From assembly GCA_945957555.1 (NCBI GenBank), contig CAMFLX010000033.1:1-37081 (forward strand): a stretch of 37,081 nucleotides of DNA, read 5' to 3'. Positions 17,601 to 25,673 of this stretch are shown here, in pieces (positions within the stretch are counted from its first letter, which is position 1; every line of letters starts with the position of its first letter). This DNA comes from an uncultured Cytophagales bacterium (GTDB lineage Bacteria; Bacteroidota; Bacteroidia; Cytophagales; UBA9547). Made by a program: the position numbers and the translations under genes. The notes beneath the pieces were generated by a model. The model saw only the letters and a program-made list of their open reading frames with translations, searched no databases and was not told the DNA's origin.

Positions 17601-19025
17601 GTTGCTTCACTCGGATTCCTTCCGATGGCACTTTCGCATGGTTCAGGAGCTGAAGTTCAAAAGCCATTGGCTACAGTTGTTATTGGAGGATTACTCTCTG
17701 CCACACTGCTTACGCTATTGGTGCTACCTGTACTTTATATTTTCTCCGAAACTGGATTTAAAAAGGTATCTCCAAAAGTAGCAACCTTATTATTACCTCT
17801 ATTATTATTTCTGTCAGGCAACCATGATGTGAATGCACAAACGACTCTAAAAACCGTTACATTGGATCAAGCCTTGCAAATAGCAAATGAACAAAACAAC
17901 CTGATTAAGTCCGCGCAGTACCAGGTGGATTATAATAAATCTCTAAAAGGCACTTCTACGGATATAGGGAAAACTAATGCGACACTCATGTACGGTCAGT
18001 ACAACAGTTATTACAAAGACAATAACCTGACCGTTACTCAAAGCATTCCCTTTCCTACTACGATGCACCGACAAGCTCAATATTATAATGCTACGACCAA
18101 AAGTGCTGAGTATAATCTGGCAATGACGCAAAACGAACTGGAATACAAAGTAAAAACTGCATATTACAATTTACAGTTTTCCAAATCCAAGAAACTATTG
18201 CTAATGAGGTTGGATACCTTGTATTCCGAGTTCCTTCGAGCTGCCGAATTACGTATGAAGACGGGAGAAAGCAATATGCTTGAAAAGGCAACTGCGCAAA
18301 GTCAGCTTTATGAGATAAGAACAATGATTGCTCAGAATGACGCGGATATTCTCATTTATCAAACACAATTGCAAACACTTCTTAACAGTAATGAACCTAT
18401 TACAACAAGCGAACCGGTTATTGGTAAGAAAATACTAAATCTTTCTGTCGACTCTGCTGCTATTGCTGATAATCCTGCATTGCAATATTTTAAACAACAA
18501 ATTGAGGTAGCCAATGCAGGAAAAGGACTGGAACGTTCAAGGCTTATGCCCGATTTAACTGTCGGTTATTTTAATCAGTCTTTGTACGGAACATCAAACT
18601 ACAATGACCCTAGTCGTTTAGCAGGAGCTAATACTCGTTTTCAGGGAGTAATGGTAGGAGTAGCCTTTCCGCTTTGGGCAAAGCCACAATTATCCAGAAT
18701 AAAAGCGAACGAAGCCTACGTGAATGCAGCACAAACTAATTATCAGGCGTATGAAAAGAATTTGCAAGGGGAATACGAGAATGCGTATCAGCAATATTTA
18801 AAATACAAAAACAGTATGGAATATTATGAGACAAATGCTCTTCCTACAGCGAAAGTGATTCAGCAAAATGCGTTAAGAAACTACCAGTCTGGAAATATTG
18901 GATACGTTGAATTTTCACAAGGTATAAACAGAGCGATTACTATTGAACAAGGGTATTTGGACATACTGAATCAATACAATCAATCTATCATTTACATCGA
19001 GTATCTTATTGGCAATAAAAATTAG
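14655..19025 (+). CDS. czcA: CzcA/CusA-family heavy-metal RND pump fused to a TolC/CzcC-like channel
   Basis: The protein is 1456 residues. Residues 1 to about 1035 are a complete heavy-metal RND pump. The signature DFGLIVDGAVIIVE has D401, D407 and E414, matching the proton-relay residues D402/D408/E415 of Cupriavidus CzcA, and so points to Zn/Co/Cd-type substrates. Residues about 1058-1456 are an outer-membrane factor with TolC-like helical repeats (VTLDQALQIANEQNN; YKVKTAYYNLQFSKSKKLLL). The joint (about 1038-1058, VATLLLPLLLFLSG...VNAQ) looks like a signal peptide with a cleavage site. Together with the adaptor encoded 5 bases downstream it supplies all three parts of an efflux complex across both membranes. 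Such fusions are known in Bacteroidota. Confidence 0.92.
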   Translation: MLDKIIHFSIKNKLIVGVFTLALVMWGCWSATKLPIDAVPDITNNQVQIITSSPSLAAQEVERLITFPIEVNMANIPGLVEIRSISRFGLSVVTVVFNDETEIYWARQQVTERLKSASEQIPKGVGVPDLAPVTTGLGEIYQYVIHPAKGYENKYTAMELRTIQDWIVRRQLLGTKGVADVSSFGGFLKQYEIAINPEKLRSMNLTIAEVFSALETNNQNTGGAYIDKQPNAWFIRTEGLATDLEDIRKIVVKNTSNGTPVLIRDVATVQYGQAIRYGAMTRNNQGEVVGAIVMMLKGENSNEVIQNVKERIEQIRKTLPEGVEIDAFLDRTKLVNNAIGTVSKNLIEGALIVIFVLVLFLGNFRAGLVVASVIPLAMLFAIAMMNLFGVSGNLMSLGAIDFGLIVDGAVIIVEATLHHIVSKKYNHRLSQNEMDDEVYESASKIRSSAAFGEIIILIVYLPILALVGIEGKMFKPMAQTVSFAILGAFILSLTYVPMASALFLSKKTNHKKNISDRMIDFFQRVYHPMREFALRRRIMILATSFALFGASLLVFMNMGGEFIPTLDEGDFAVETRVLTGSSMMETVDASLKAGEILTSRFPEVKEVIGKVGAGEIPTDPMPIEACDLMVILKEKEEWTSATTREELANKMQEALEEIPGVNFGFQQPIQMRFNELMTGARQDVAIKIYGEDLDVLTEQANKLGKIIAPIEGAKDLYIEKVTGLPQIVVKFDRDKVAQFGLNIEEMNRIVRTAFAGETTGLIYEGEKRFDMVVRLDKAERQNIEDVRELYVTTAKGVQIPLAQVADIEFRVGPNQIQRDDTKRRITVAFNVRGRDVESIVEEIKSKVEKQMKLPSGYYLTYGGQFKNLIEAKARLSIAVPIALALIFILLYFTFNSIKQSILIFTAIPLSAIGGVFALWLRDMPFSISAGVGFIALFGVAVLNGIVLIGEFNRLKKEGLTDIYDIVRTGTEVRLRPVLMTAMVASLGFLPMALSHGSGAEVQKPLATVVIGGLLSATLLTLLVLPVLYIFSETGFKKVSPKVATLLLPLLLFLSGNHDVNAQTTLKTVTLDQALQIANEQNNLIKSAQYQVDYNKSLKGTSTDIGKTNATLMYGQYNSYYKDNNLTVTQSIPFPTTMHRQAQYYNATTKSAEYNLAMTQNELEYKVKTAYYNLQFSKSKKLLLMRLDTLYSEFLRAAELRMKTGESNMLEKATAQSQLYEIRTMIAQNDADILIYQTQLQTLLNSNEPITTSEPVIGKKILNLSVDSAAIADNPALQYFKQQIEVANAGKGLERSRLMPDLTVGYFNQSLYGTSNYNDPSRLAGANTRFQGVMVGVAFPLWAKPQLSRIKANEAYVNAAQTNYQAYEKNLQGEYENAYQQYLKYKNSMEYYETNALPTAKVIQQNALRNYQSGNIGYVEFSQGINRAITIEQGYLDILNQYNQSIIYIEYLIGNKN

Positions 19026-19029
19026 AAAT

Positions 19030-20253
19030 ATGAAAAATATAAAAAATATAACATACATCATTGTAGTATTATCTATCCTCGCTCTATCAGGATGCGATAA
19101 CACAGTTAAAGAAAATGTAACAGAGGAACACCATGAGGAAGCTAATCGTGTTGAATTGACCTCTTCTCAGTATAAAAATGCAGGGATTGTACTTGGTAGG
19201 GTCGAAATGAAAAATATAAACTCTACCCTACAGGTGAACGGTTTATTGGACGTTCCTCCTCAAAATCTTGTGAGTGTTTCCGCACTTATGGGAGGTTTTG
19301 TAAAGACTACAGAATTACTTCAAGGAATGCAAGTTAGAAAAGGTGAAATAATTGCTACAATTCAAAACCCTGATTTTATTCAAATACAACAAGATTATCT
19401 TGACAATAAGAGTAAGTTGATATTTGCTGAACAAGAATATAAACGTCAGGAAGAACTAGCCAAGGAAAATGTAGCCTCTCAGAAAATATTACAGCAAATC
19501 ACATCTGAATATAATAGCCTTAAAGCAATTCATTCAGGGCTATTAGAAAAATTAGCGATGCTTGGAATTGATTCTACTACTATAGAGAAGGGAATCATCA
19601 AAAGCACAGTTTCCATAGTATCTCCAATTAATGGGTTTGTAACCTCAGTAAACATTAATATTGGGAAATATGTCAATTCACAAGATGTAATTTGCGAAAT
19701 CGTAGATACAGATCACTTACATGTGGAACTTACGGTGTTTGAAAAAGATCTTACTAAAATTAAAGTGGGACAAAAAGTGCGTTTCGTTCTCGTAAATGAG
19801 GGGACCAAAGAAAGAACTGCAACCGTTTATCTAATCAATAGGAAAATTGCTGATGATAGGACTGTGAGGGTACATGCACACTTAGACAAAGAAGATCGAA
19901 ATCTTATTCCGAGCACTTATTTGAAAGCCTATATTGAAGTGACCAACAATCAGACTACTGCTGTTCCCGATGAAGCAATCGTATCGTCAGGAGGTAAGTT
20001 TTACATCTTCATTAAAGATGATGGACACGGCCACGAACATCTGGAAGAAAAACAAAAAGAAGGTGAAGAAAAGCACGAAGAAGAATATGCTTTTACATCA
20101 GTTGAAATACGTAAAGGCGTATCCCAAAATGGTTATACGGAAATAATCCTTCCTGATAATTTTGAACTCGATCATGCGGAAGTTGTAATTAAAGGAGCAT
20201 ACGACTTACTAGCTAAGATGAATAACTCCGAAGAGGAAGGACATGCACACTAA
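19030..20253 (+). CDS. czcB: RND efflux periplasmic adaptor lipoprotein, CzcB-like
   Basis: The 407-residue protein has a lipobox LSGC (C22), so it is anchored as a lipoprotein. Order of domains: a barrel-sandwich half (about 60-115, VSVSALMGGFVKTTELLQGMQVRKG), an alpha hairpin (about 120-185), the second lipoyl half (IVSPINGFVTSVNINIGKYV), a beta-barrel, then a His-rich insert (DDGHGHEHLEEKQ...EEKHEEEY, about 335-360) and a C-terminal EEGHAH. The His-rich parts suggest metal handling in the periplasm, as in CzcB. The ATG at 19030, rather than 19009, places the signal correctly and lies after the czcA stop. Confidence 0.9.
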   Translation: MKNIKNITYIIVVLSILALSGCDNTVKENVTEEHHEEANRVELTSSQYKNAGIVLGRVEMKNINSTLQVNGLLDVPPQNLVSVSALMGGFVKTTELLQGMQVRKGEIIATIQNPDFIQIQQDYLDNKSKLIFAEQEYKRQEELAKENVASQKILQQITSEYNSLKAIHSGLLEKLAMLGIDSTTIEKGIIKSTVSIVSPINGFVTSVNINIGKYVNSQDVICEIVDTDHLHVELTVFEKDLTKIKVGQKVRFVLVNEGTKERTATVYLINRKIADDRTVRVHAHLDKEDRNLIPSTYLKAYIEVTNNQTTAVPDEAIVSSGGKFYIFIKDDGHGHEHLEEKQKEGEEKHEEEYAFTSVEIRKGVSQNGYTEIILPDNFELDHAEVVIKGAYDLLAKMNNSEEEGHAH

Positions 20254-20266
20254 TTGTTCTATAAAC

Positions 20267-20869
20267 ATGGAAATGACCATCAAAATTTTCACGACCCTTT
20301 TCTTTGTATTCTACATGTTGGCCGCCTTTGTGTGGCCAACATATCGTACTTGGAAACAAACTGGCATCAACCCGCTCACCTTCGGCAATGCCGACAATGC
20401 ACATGACCTAGTAGGCAAATGGTTCAAAATTACCATTGGGCTTGTTCCTGTCAATATCCTTTGCCTTTGGTTAGGAAAGAACGTGTATCGCTACACTTTG
20501 ACCGTTTGGTATTTAGAAAAAGAAAGCCTGAAACTATTGGGCATCGTGCTTTGTATTGCTTCTTGGCTCTGGACGGTTGTTGCACAATATCAAATGGGCA
20601 ATAGTTGGCGAATAGGCATAGACGAAACCAACAAAAGTGCCTTTGTCACCAAAGGACTGTTTGGGCTTTCACGCAATCCCATCTTTTTCGGGATGTTGCT
20701 CACCCTTATTGGTTTCTTGCTCATTCTCCCAAACGCCCTAAGCCTTTTGGCTTTGGCCTGTGGGTATTTATTGATGCAGGTACAAATCCGCTTGGAAGAG
20801 GAATTCTTAGCCAAACAGTACGGGAAAGAATACAAAACCTATCAACAAAAAGTAAGACGTTGGATATAA
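20267..20869 (+). CDS. Isoprenylcysteine carboxyl methyltransferase-like membrane protein
   Basis: This protein of about 200 residues has four to five membrane segments. Its C-terminal half matches the ICMT/phospholipid methyltransferase family: GLFGLSRNPIFFGMLLTLIGF and QIRLEEEFLAKQYGKEYKTYQQKVRRW. The family uses S-adenosylmethionine; the bacterial substrate is unknown. Members often sit beside metal-transport genes, as here. A longer frame from 20243 overlaps czcB, so I prefer 20267 (20273 is equally possible). From here to 22828 codons are richer in C and G than in the genes on either side. Confidence 0.75.
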   Translation: MEMTIKIFTTLFFVFYMLAAFVWPTYRTWKQTGINPLTFGNADNAHDLVGKWFKITIGLVPVNILCLWLGKNVYRYTLTVWYLEKESLKLLGIVLCIASWLWTVVAQYQMGNSWRIGIDETNKSAFVTKGLFGLSRNPIFFGMLLTLIGFLLILPNALSLLALACGYLLMQVQIRLEEEFLAKQYGKEYKTYQQKVRRWI

Positions 20870-20881
20870 TTCAAAACCTTC

Positions 20882-22828
20882 ATGAATCAACATACACAAA
20901 ATCATTCCGAAGAACATACTCACGAAGAAGAATGCTGTACTGCCGAAAAACAGACATCCGAAAGCTGGATCACTCAAAATAGCGAATACATTTCGGCAGG
21001 TATCAGCTTGGTACTATTGCTCACAGGAATAGCCCTCGACTATTTCCTAAAAGACCAAATGCACCTCTACTTTCGTTTAGGGTTCTATCTCATAGCCTAC
21101 CTACCCGTAGGCTGGCCAGTCTGGAAAAATGCGGTCACTACTACTCTGAAAGGAGACATATTCAACGAGTTTGTACTCATGGGCATTGCCACATTAGGAG
21201 CGTTTTTTGTTGGTGAATATCCCGAAGGTGTTACCGTGATGTTGTTTTACGCCATTGGCGAACTCTTCCAAGGAGCAGCCGTCCGTAAAGCCAAAAGTTC
21301 CATTAAGGCATTGCTAGACCAACGCCCCGATGAAGTCACTATTTTGCAAGACGGCAAAACCATCACCAAGAAAGCAGAAGCAGTCACAATTGGCGAAATC
21401 ATCCAGCTTCGCCCAGGAGACAAACTTGCCTTGGACGGTGAACTACTCAGCCAACAAGCCTCTTTCAACACCGCAGCACTCACAGGCGAAAGTAAGCCAG
21501 ATACCAAGCAAAAAGGTGAAACGGTATTGGCAGGGATGATAAACCAAAACCAGCTTTGCGAAGTAAAAGTGACCTCAGCCTTTGCCGATAGCAAACTATC
21601 CAAAATTCTGAACCTAGTTCAGGATGCGACTACCAAGAAAGCACCTACAGAATTGTTCATCCGCAAATTCGCTCGAATCTACACACCCATCGTTTTCTTT
21701 TTAGCAGTAGCGATTATCATTTTGCCGTATTTCTTTGTGGGTTCTTATGTGTTCAACGACTGGTTGTATAGAGCATTGATTTTCTTAGTTATTTCATGCC
21801 CCTGTGCCTTGGTGATTTCTATACCGTTAGGATATTTTGGAGGCATTGGAGCAGGTTCACGAAACGGCATTCTGTTCAAAGGCTCTTCGTACCTCGACCT
21901 CATGGCTACCGTTCGTTGTGTTGTCATGGACAAAACTGGCACACTCACCAAAGGTGTATTCAAAGTCCAAGAAGTGAAAATAACGGAAGGATTTGAGCAA
22001 AAAGAAGTGCTTGCCATGCTTGCACTAGTCGAAAGCAAATCCTCCCATCCTGTAGCCAAAGCCATTGCCGATTACGTAGGAAATGACACGATTAAATACC
22101 AGTTAGGCAATACTGAAGAAATAGCAGGACATGGATTAAAAGGTACAATCAATAGCAAAGAAATCTTGGCAGGAAATTTCCGCATGATGGACAAATTCAC
22201 TATTTCATACGATGCCAAACTAAAAGAAATCCCTCTTACCATAGTAGCCATTGCAGTAGAGAAAAAATTTGCAGGCTACATCACCATTGCGGATGAAATC
22301 AAAGAAGACGCTCAACAAGCCATCGAGGCACTGACCAAATTAGGAATAGAAACCGTTATGCTCTCAGGCGATAAAACGGCAGTAGTCAATCATGTAGCTA
22401 GCCAATTGAAAATCACAAAAGCATACGGCGATTTGCTCCCTGAAGACAAGGTGACTAAAGTACAGGAAATCAAAAACACCACAAGTCCAGTTGCCTTTAT
22501 AGGCGATGGCGTAAACGATGCACCCGTAATAGCCCTTTCAGACATAGGCATAGCAATGGGCGGATTAGGCTCCGATGCCACTATCGAAACAGCCGACATC
22601 GTAATCCAAAACGATATGCCTTCCAAAATAGCAACCGCTATCCAAATAGGCAAAGCAACCAAACGAATAGTGATGCAAAATATCTCCTTGGCATTTGGTG
22701 TTAAGGTAGTAGTCTTGATTCTTGGAGCTGGCGGTATCGCCACCATGTGGGAAGCAGTTTTTGCAGATGTTGGAGTAGCTTTATTGGCCATATTAAATGC
22801 TGTAAGAATACAAAAAAAGAAAGTCTAA
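20882..22828 (+). CDS. Zn/Cd/Pb-type P1B heavy-metal-transporting ATPase
   Basis: The 648-residue protein begins with a short His/Cys-rich tail (HSEEHTHEEECC, about 8-19) instead of an HMA domain. Core motifs: TGES at 201-204 (actuator), CPC at 306-308 in the metal-binding helix (followed by ALVISIP, the P1B-2 pattern), phosphorylation site D350-KTGT, SSHPVAKAI (the HP locus), and GDGVNDAP from 541. The last helices carry the Lys and Asp-x-Gly positions typical of ZntA/CadA. It exports Zn2+, Cd2+ or Pb2+ from cytoplasm to periplasm, where the RND complex can take over. The start lies 12 bases after the previous stop. Confidence 0.92.
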   Translation: MNQHTQNHSEEHTHEEECCTAEKQTSESWITQNSEYISAGISLVLLLTGIALDYFLKDQMHLYFRLGFYLIAYLPVGWPVWKNAVTTTLKGDIFNEFVLMGIATLGAFFVGEYPEGVTVMLFYAIGELFQGAAVRKAKSSIKALLDQRPDEVTILQDGKTITKKAEAVTIGEIIQLRPGDKLALDGELLSQQASFNTAALTGESKPDTKQKGETVLAGMINQNQLCEVKVTSAFADSKLSKILNLVQDATTKKAPTELFIRKFARIYTPIVFFLAVAIIILPYFFVGSYVFNDWLYRALIFLVISCPCALVISIPLGYFGGIGAGSRNGILFKGSSYLDLMATVRCVVMDKTGTLTKGVFKVQEVKITEGFEQKEVLAMLALVESKSSHPVAKAIADYVGNDTIKYQLGNTEEIAGHGLKGTINSKEILAGNFRMMDKFTISYDAKLKEIPLTIVAIAVEKKFAGYITIADEIKEDAQQAIEALTKLGIETVMLSGDKTAVVNHVASQLKITKAYGDLLPEDKVTKVQEIKNTTSPVAFIGDGVNDAPVIALSDIGIAMGGLGSDATIETADIVIQNDMPSKIATAIQIGKATKRIVMQNISLAFGVKVVVLILGAGGIATMWEAVFADVGVALLAILNAVRIQKKKV

Positions 22829-22834
22829 TAACCA

Positions 22835-23677
22835 ATGATTACAAAGTGTATTAAAATCGTTGAAGACTGTGAGAATAAATTAATAGAACTGGAGAGCCAA
22901 TTACAAAATATTACTGAAAAAGCAGAACAGGCTCTTACAATTACAAAATTATACCACACCAAGCTTCAGGAACTAATTTTAAAAACAAAAGATTTTGGAA
23001 CGCAGGAAGACGAAATAAAATTCTTTAAGGAATTAAAGCCAACCGTTGTAAGTAAATTTATCTATTGGTCAAATATCCTGACTTTAGAAACTAAAAAACC
23101 TATTGGATCAGAGAAGGCTCAACGGAAATTTCTAAAAGCGGCTCTAAAGGACTTAATTCGATTTTGGAATCAAAATCTGGAGTTTTACCAGTATTACCGT
23201 TCTAAGAATAATTGTCTGGATCATGTATTATTTGTAAGAGGGAAAGAAGATGTTCACTTGCTTATAGAACCGGATTACTTCTATGCTGATCCTGCATTTT
23301 GTACCAGTCACGATTTAAAGGTAGCCAAGATTATAGCGTATGATGTATTGGCAATCTATATCAAATCAGAGATAACCAAAATAGCAAGCAAGAAGGATAA
23401 AAATGGATTCAATGTCATGGATAAAAAGCAACTCTACTGGACAGATAATAAAATATCTCTAGTTGAGTTGATATATGCTTTGTACATACAAGGTTCATTT
23501 AACCGGGGTACTGCCGATATTAAAGAATTGTCTTCTGCATTTGAAAAACTATTCAATGTTGATTTAGGAGACATCTATCGCTCCTATATCGAGATAAAAG
23601 GACGACAAAATCCAACCAAGTTCTTAGATGAATTAAAGACAAAACTAAATGCTAAAATTCGAGTAGAAGATAACTAG
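22835..23677 (+). CDS. RteC-domain protein
   Basis: The 280-residue protein is helical at the N-terminus (coiled coil about 10-50). The C-terminal half matches RteC: FYQYYRSKNN...LDHVLFVRG, LYWTDNKISLVELIYALY, NRGTADIKELSSAFEKLFNVDLGDIYRSYIEIKGRQNPTKFLDEL. RteC of the Bacteroides element CTnDOT controls excision in response to RteA/RteB; homologues are widespread on Bacteroidota mobile DNA. It starts 6 bases after the ATPase stop and so is probably read with it. It is AT-richer than the ATPase gene. No RteA/RteB or excision genes are visible, so its target here is unknown. Confidence 0.85.
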   Translation: MITKCIKIVEDCENKLIELESQLQNITEKAEQALTITKLYHTKLQELILKTKDFGTQEDEIKFFKELKPTVVSKFIYWSNILTLETKKPIGSEKAQRKFLKAALKDLIRFWNQNLEFYQYYRSKNNCLDHVLFVRGKEDVHLLIEPDYFYADPAFCTSHDLKVAKIIAYDVLAIYIKSEITKIASKKDKNGFNVMDKKQLYWTDNKISLVELIYALYIQGSFNRGTADIKELSSAFEKLFNVDLGDIYRSYIEIKGRQNPTKFLDELKTKLNAKIRVEDN

Positions 23678-23733
23678 TCTTGGTTTCCCCTTGGGAAAAC
23701 TCTCTGGTTTAACAAAAAATCAATCAATTTTTC

Positions 23734-23781
23734 AAATGCGTACATGTTTTCCCCTTGTGGACGGAAAACACGTACGCATTT
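23734..23781. terminator. Long hairpin at the left edge of the phage-like cassette
   Basis: 23734-23752 pairs with 23763-23781 over 19 bp with one mismatch and a 10-base loop. On the plus strand it is followed by TTTTACTTTT, so it can end the ATPase-rteC transcript. The stem is unusually long, and part of its left arm and loop (GTTTCCCCTTG, then GGAAAAC) recurs as a smaller palindrome at 23683-23700, so a recombination or replication role is also possible. Confidence 0.55.
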
Positions 23782-23834
23782 TACTTTTGTAACCACCTGA
23801 ATAACAATTATTATCTCCTAAGTGGAATTAATAA

Positions 23835-23880
23835 GAACAAAGCGGAAATAATCCGAACAGACAGGAACAGAACGGAAAAA
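23835..23880. repeat. Direct repeats upstream of the initiator-like gene (cluster A)
   Basis: GAACAAAGCGGAAAT (23835), GAACAGACAGG (23855) and GAACAGAACGGAAA (23865) are spaced 20 and 10 bases apart, on the same helix face. Clusters with the same motif lie inside the following gene and before the late operon. They are candidate iterons or operators. The rest of 23678-24011 holds the hairpin, a promoter and the leader, and no gene. Confidence 0.6.
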
Positions 23881-23883
23881 CAG

Positions 23884-23915
23884 AGAAAGCAAGTTTTAGG
23901 CAGGATATACATTTG
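23884..23915 (+). promoter_or_regulatory. Early promoter candidate
   Basis: TACATTTG (23908-23915) matches the -7 consensus. The upstream block AGAAAGCAAGTT (23884-23895) and GGATAT at 23903 recur before the late operon as AGAAAGTGAGTT and GGATAT. No normal -33 box is present, which suggests an activator, possibly bound at the repeats. Confidence 0.5.
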
Positions 23916-24011
23916 AATCAAGGAAGCAAGGTAGAAGCAAACCTGATTTGTGAGGTACGGATCGTGTGGAGGTTTGTCTTCTCCTTGTTTTTTCCTTTAA
24001 ACGGAAAATGT

Positions 24012-25247
24012 ATGTACCTCGAAATAGATTTTACCAAGACATTTGAACGGTTTCGCAGCTATTGCGAAATCTACAATAACCTACTCCGTATTAAAAAGCC
24101 GGAACAATATCGAAAACTCTCCCTCAAGTCCACCCATGTAGAAACGGCAAAAGAAATTGCCCGTTTCTACGGGGCATATCTTCATAAGAACAAGAGGTAC
24201 AAGCTGGACGAAAGCAGAAGATTCTGGATTACCAATACCGGAATCGCTAAAAACAAACTCCAGCACCGCAGCACCATTTTCAGACATATCGCAGTGCTAC
24301 AAGAATGTGGTTTCATCACCAACAAAATCTTTCATGGTTCTGATTGTGGTATCGAAGTAGAACTCAACCCCAAGTTACTCATCTACAAAAACGACCTCGA
24401 ACAATCCCGTCAATGGATTCAGCAAGAGCTATTCAATAGTGCCTCCAAATCCAATAGTGTTGCAACTTGGGACAATAATGATTCCAGTCACTTCCAAGAA
24501 ACATTTAATCTAAATCAGCATGGTGGAAATGTGGATAGTTTGGAACATCAGCAGGAAACATTTGGCAAGAAACAAGGAAGCAAGGTGGAGAAAGGGAATT
24601 TTCAGGAACATATAGTAACAAGCTGGAAACAGCAGGAAACACGAGTACTGGTGGCGGGCGATGTTCCCGAATTCAAAGTGTGGATAAATCAGTACTCGGA
24701 ACAAGCTTGGCAATTTTCAAAATCTGTTTTATATCCTGACAAGAACTTCACTAACGAAGAAAACAGTCTTACCCTAAGATACATCCGTGAGTACTTCTCA
24801 CTGATCCGAAAGGAAAGCTTTGCAAGTCAATCGAAAAAACTGTTCCTCCAATTTTGCGAACGTGTACTACTGGCTAAGAAATACATAGACCGTAATCCTT
24901 CTCGATTTATTCCAGTCCCCTGGACATGGTTTGATAAACATTTTACCAAAGGCTTTAGAGGCACACTCGCTTGGCTAAAGATAGTTCAAGAAAAGCGAGA
25001 GTCGCTAAAACGAAAATACAATAACCTGACAGAGCTCTGTAATCATTACTCCATCTATCTCACAGAGCGAAGTGTATGTTGCTATAAGCAAATTGAGAAA
25101 AAGCTTTTGGAAAAAGGAGACCCGCCATTGTTAAATCTTTACTATCACTGTATCGCAGACCAAAGAAATTTCAATACCGGATTCCTACATCAATATTATA
25201 ACGAAAAGGCACAGCATGAGCGGAAAGAACAATTTTACAAGGGATGA
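24012..25247 (+). CDS. Winged-helix replication-initiator-like protein
   Basis: The 411-residue protein has an N-terminal winged-helix-like region (about 50-115), with RSTIFRHIAVLQECGFI as likely recognition helix and wing. A low-complexity Gln/Glu linker follows (about 155-210), then a helical C-terminal domain rich in aromatic and basic residues (about 220-411; FIPVPWTWFDKHFTKGFRGTLAWL). This layout resembles phage replisome organisers and theta-type initiators, but no catalytic motif (HUH nuclease, helicase) is visible, so replication initiation is inferred. I start at 24012 because the longer frame begins at a TTG lying on the -7 box. The linker-coding DNA carries direct repeats, as in the lambda O gene. 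Confidence 0.6.
   Translation: MYLEIDFTKTFERFRSYCEIYNNLLRIKKPEQYRKLSLKSTHVETAKEIARFYGAYLHKNKRYKLDESRRFWITNTGIAKNKLQHRSTIFRHIAVLQECGFITNKIFHGSDCGIEVELNPKLLIYKNDLEQSRQWIQQELFNSASKSNSVATWDNNDSSHFQETFNLNQHGGNVDSLEHQQETFGKKQGSKVEKGNFQEHIVTSWKQQETRVLVAGDVPEFKVWINQYSEQAWQFSKSVLYPDKNFTNEENSLTLRYIREYFSLIRKESFASQSKKLFLQFCERVLLAKKYIDRNPSRFIPVPWTWFDKHFTKGFRGTLAWLKIVQEKRESLKRKYNNLTELCNHYSIYLTERSVCCYKQIEKKLLEKGDPPLLNLYYHCIADQRNFNTGFLHQYYNEKAQHERKEQFYKG
24497..24641. repeat. Purine-rich repeats inside the initiator-like gene (cluster B)
   Basis: GGAACATCAGCAGGAAACA (24543) and GGAAACAGCAGGAAACA (24624) are near-copies. AGAAACA or GGAAACA also occurs at 24497 and 24568. CAAGGAAGCAAGGTGGA at 24573 repeats the leader sequence at 23919 with one mismatch. 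All resemble the GGAACA-GGAA motif of clusters A and C. A candidate origin inside its own initiator gene. Confidence 0.5.
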
Positions 25248-25482
25248 TGTGAAGGAAAAAGCTCGGTACAAATTATGGGTAAAATACCTCCCTCAGTTTG
25301 TTAGTGCCAAGCTTCCACAAATAAAAGTGTATTACAGCTACGATAAGCCTGGTGATCCGGAGTTTGGTTACCGAAAACTTCTTGCCATGCTTTATCAGCG
25401 ACTACATAAAATCAAACTAGCAATTCTATATGATAATCATTCCAACAAGGAAATAAAACGATTTGATAATGAGCAAAAATAA
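25216..25482 (+). CDS. Small basic protein of the early operon
   Basis: The 88-residue protein is not recognised. It is basic and probably helical (DDVKEKARYKLWVKYLPQF; YRKLLAMLYQRLHKIKLAI), with no membrane segment. It overlaps the initiator-like gene by 32 bases and the next gene by 14, so the three are translationally coupled. A replication or regulatory accessory role is inferred from position only. Confidence 0.6.
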   Translation: MSGKNNFTRDDVKEKARYKLWVKYLPQFVSAKLPQIKVYYSYDKPGDPEFGYRKLLAMLYQRLHKIKLAILYDNHSNKEIKRFDNEQK

Positions 25483-25666
25483 AATTGAAGTGAAGCCTTA
25501 TAATCTGAAAGACCTTGCTAGTATCTATGGCGTGTGTGATAAAACATTTAAGAAATGGCTTGTGCCATTTGAAAAGGAAATCGGCTCTAAACAGGGACGA
25601 TATTTCAGCATCACGCAAGTGAAAATCATCTTTGAAAAATTAGGACTTCCTGAAATTATATCATAG
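25469..25666 (+). CDS. Small helix-turn-helix protein of the early operon
   Basis: The 65-residue protein has a MerR/excisionase-like HTH: YNLKDLASIYGVCDKTFKKW (about 12-31), then GRYFSITQVKIIFEKLGLPE. It is a paralogue of the last gene of the late operon (35795): both share LYG/IYG, T-x-x-x-W, QV and the final FE-x-x-G-x-P pattern. I start at ATG 25469 rather than the upstream TTG. It is a good candidate for the protein that binds the repeats directly downstream (25674-25721) and switches the late promoter. Confidence 0.7.
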   Translation: MSKNKIEVKPYNLKDLASIYGVCDKTFKKWLVPFEKEIGSKQGRYFSITQVKIIFEKLGLPEIIS

Positions 25667-25673
25667 CCAAATA

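Noticed and set aside
23913..24011. Longer N-terminus for the initiator-like protein
   Set aside because: It would start at a TTG that is part of the -7 box TACATTTG; ATG 24012 is preferred.
24012..25247. Rolling-circle (HUH) replication protein
   Set aside because: No HUH motif or catalytic tyrosine pair could be found; the layout fits a winged-helix initiator better.
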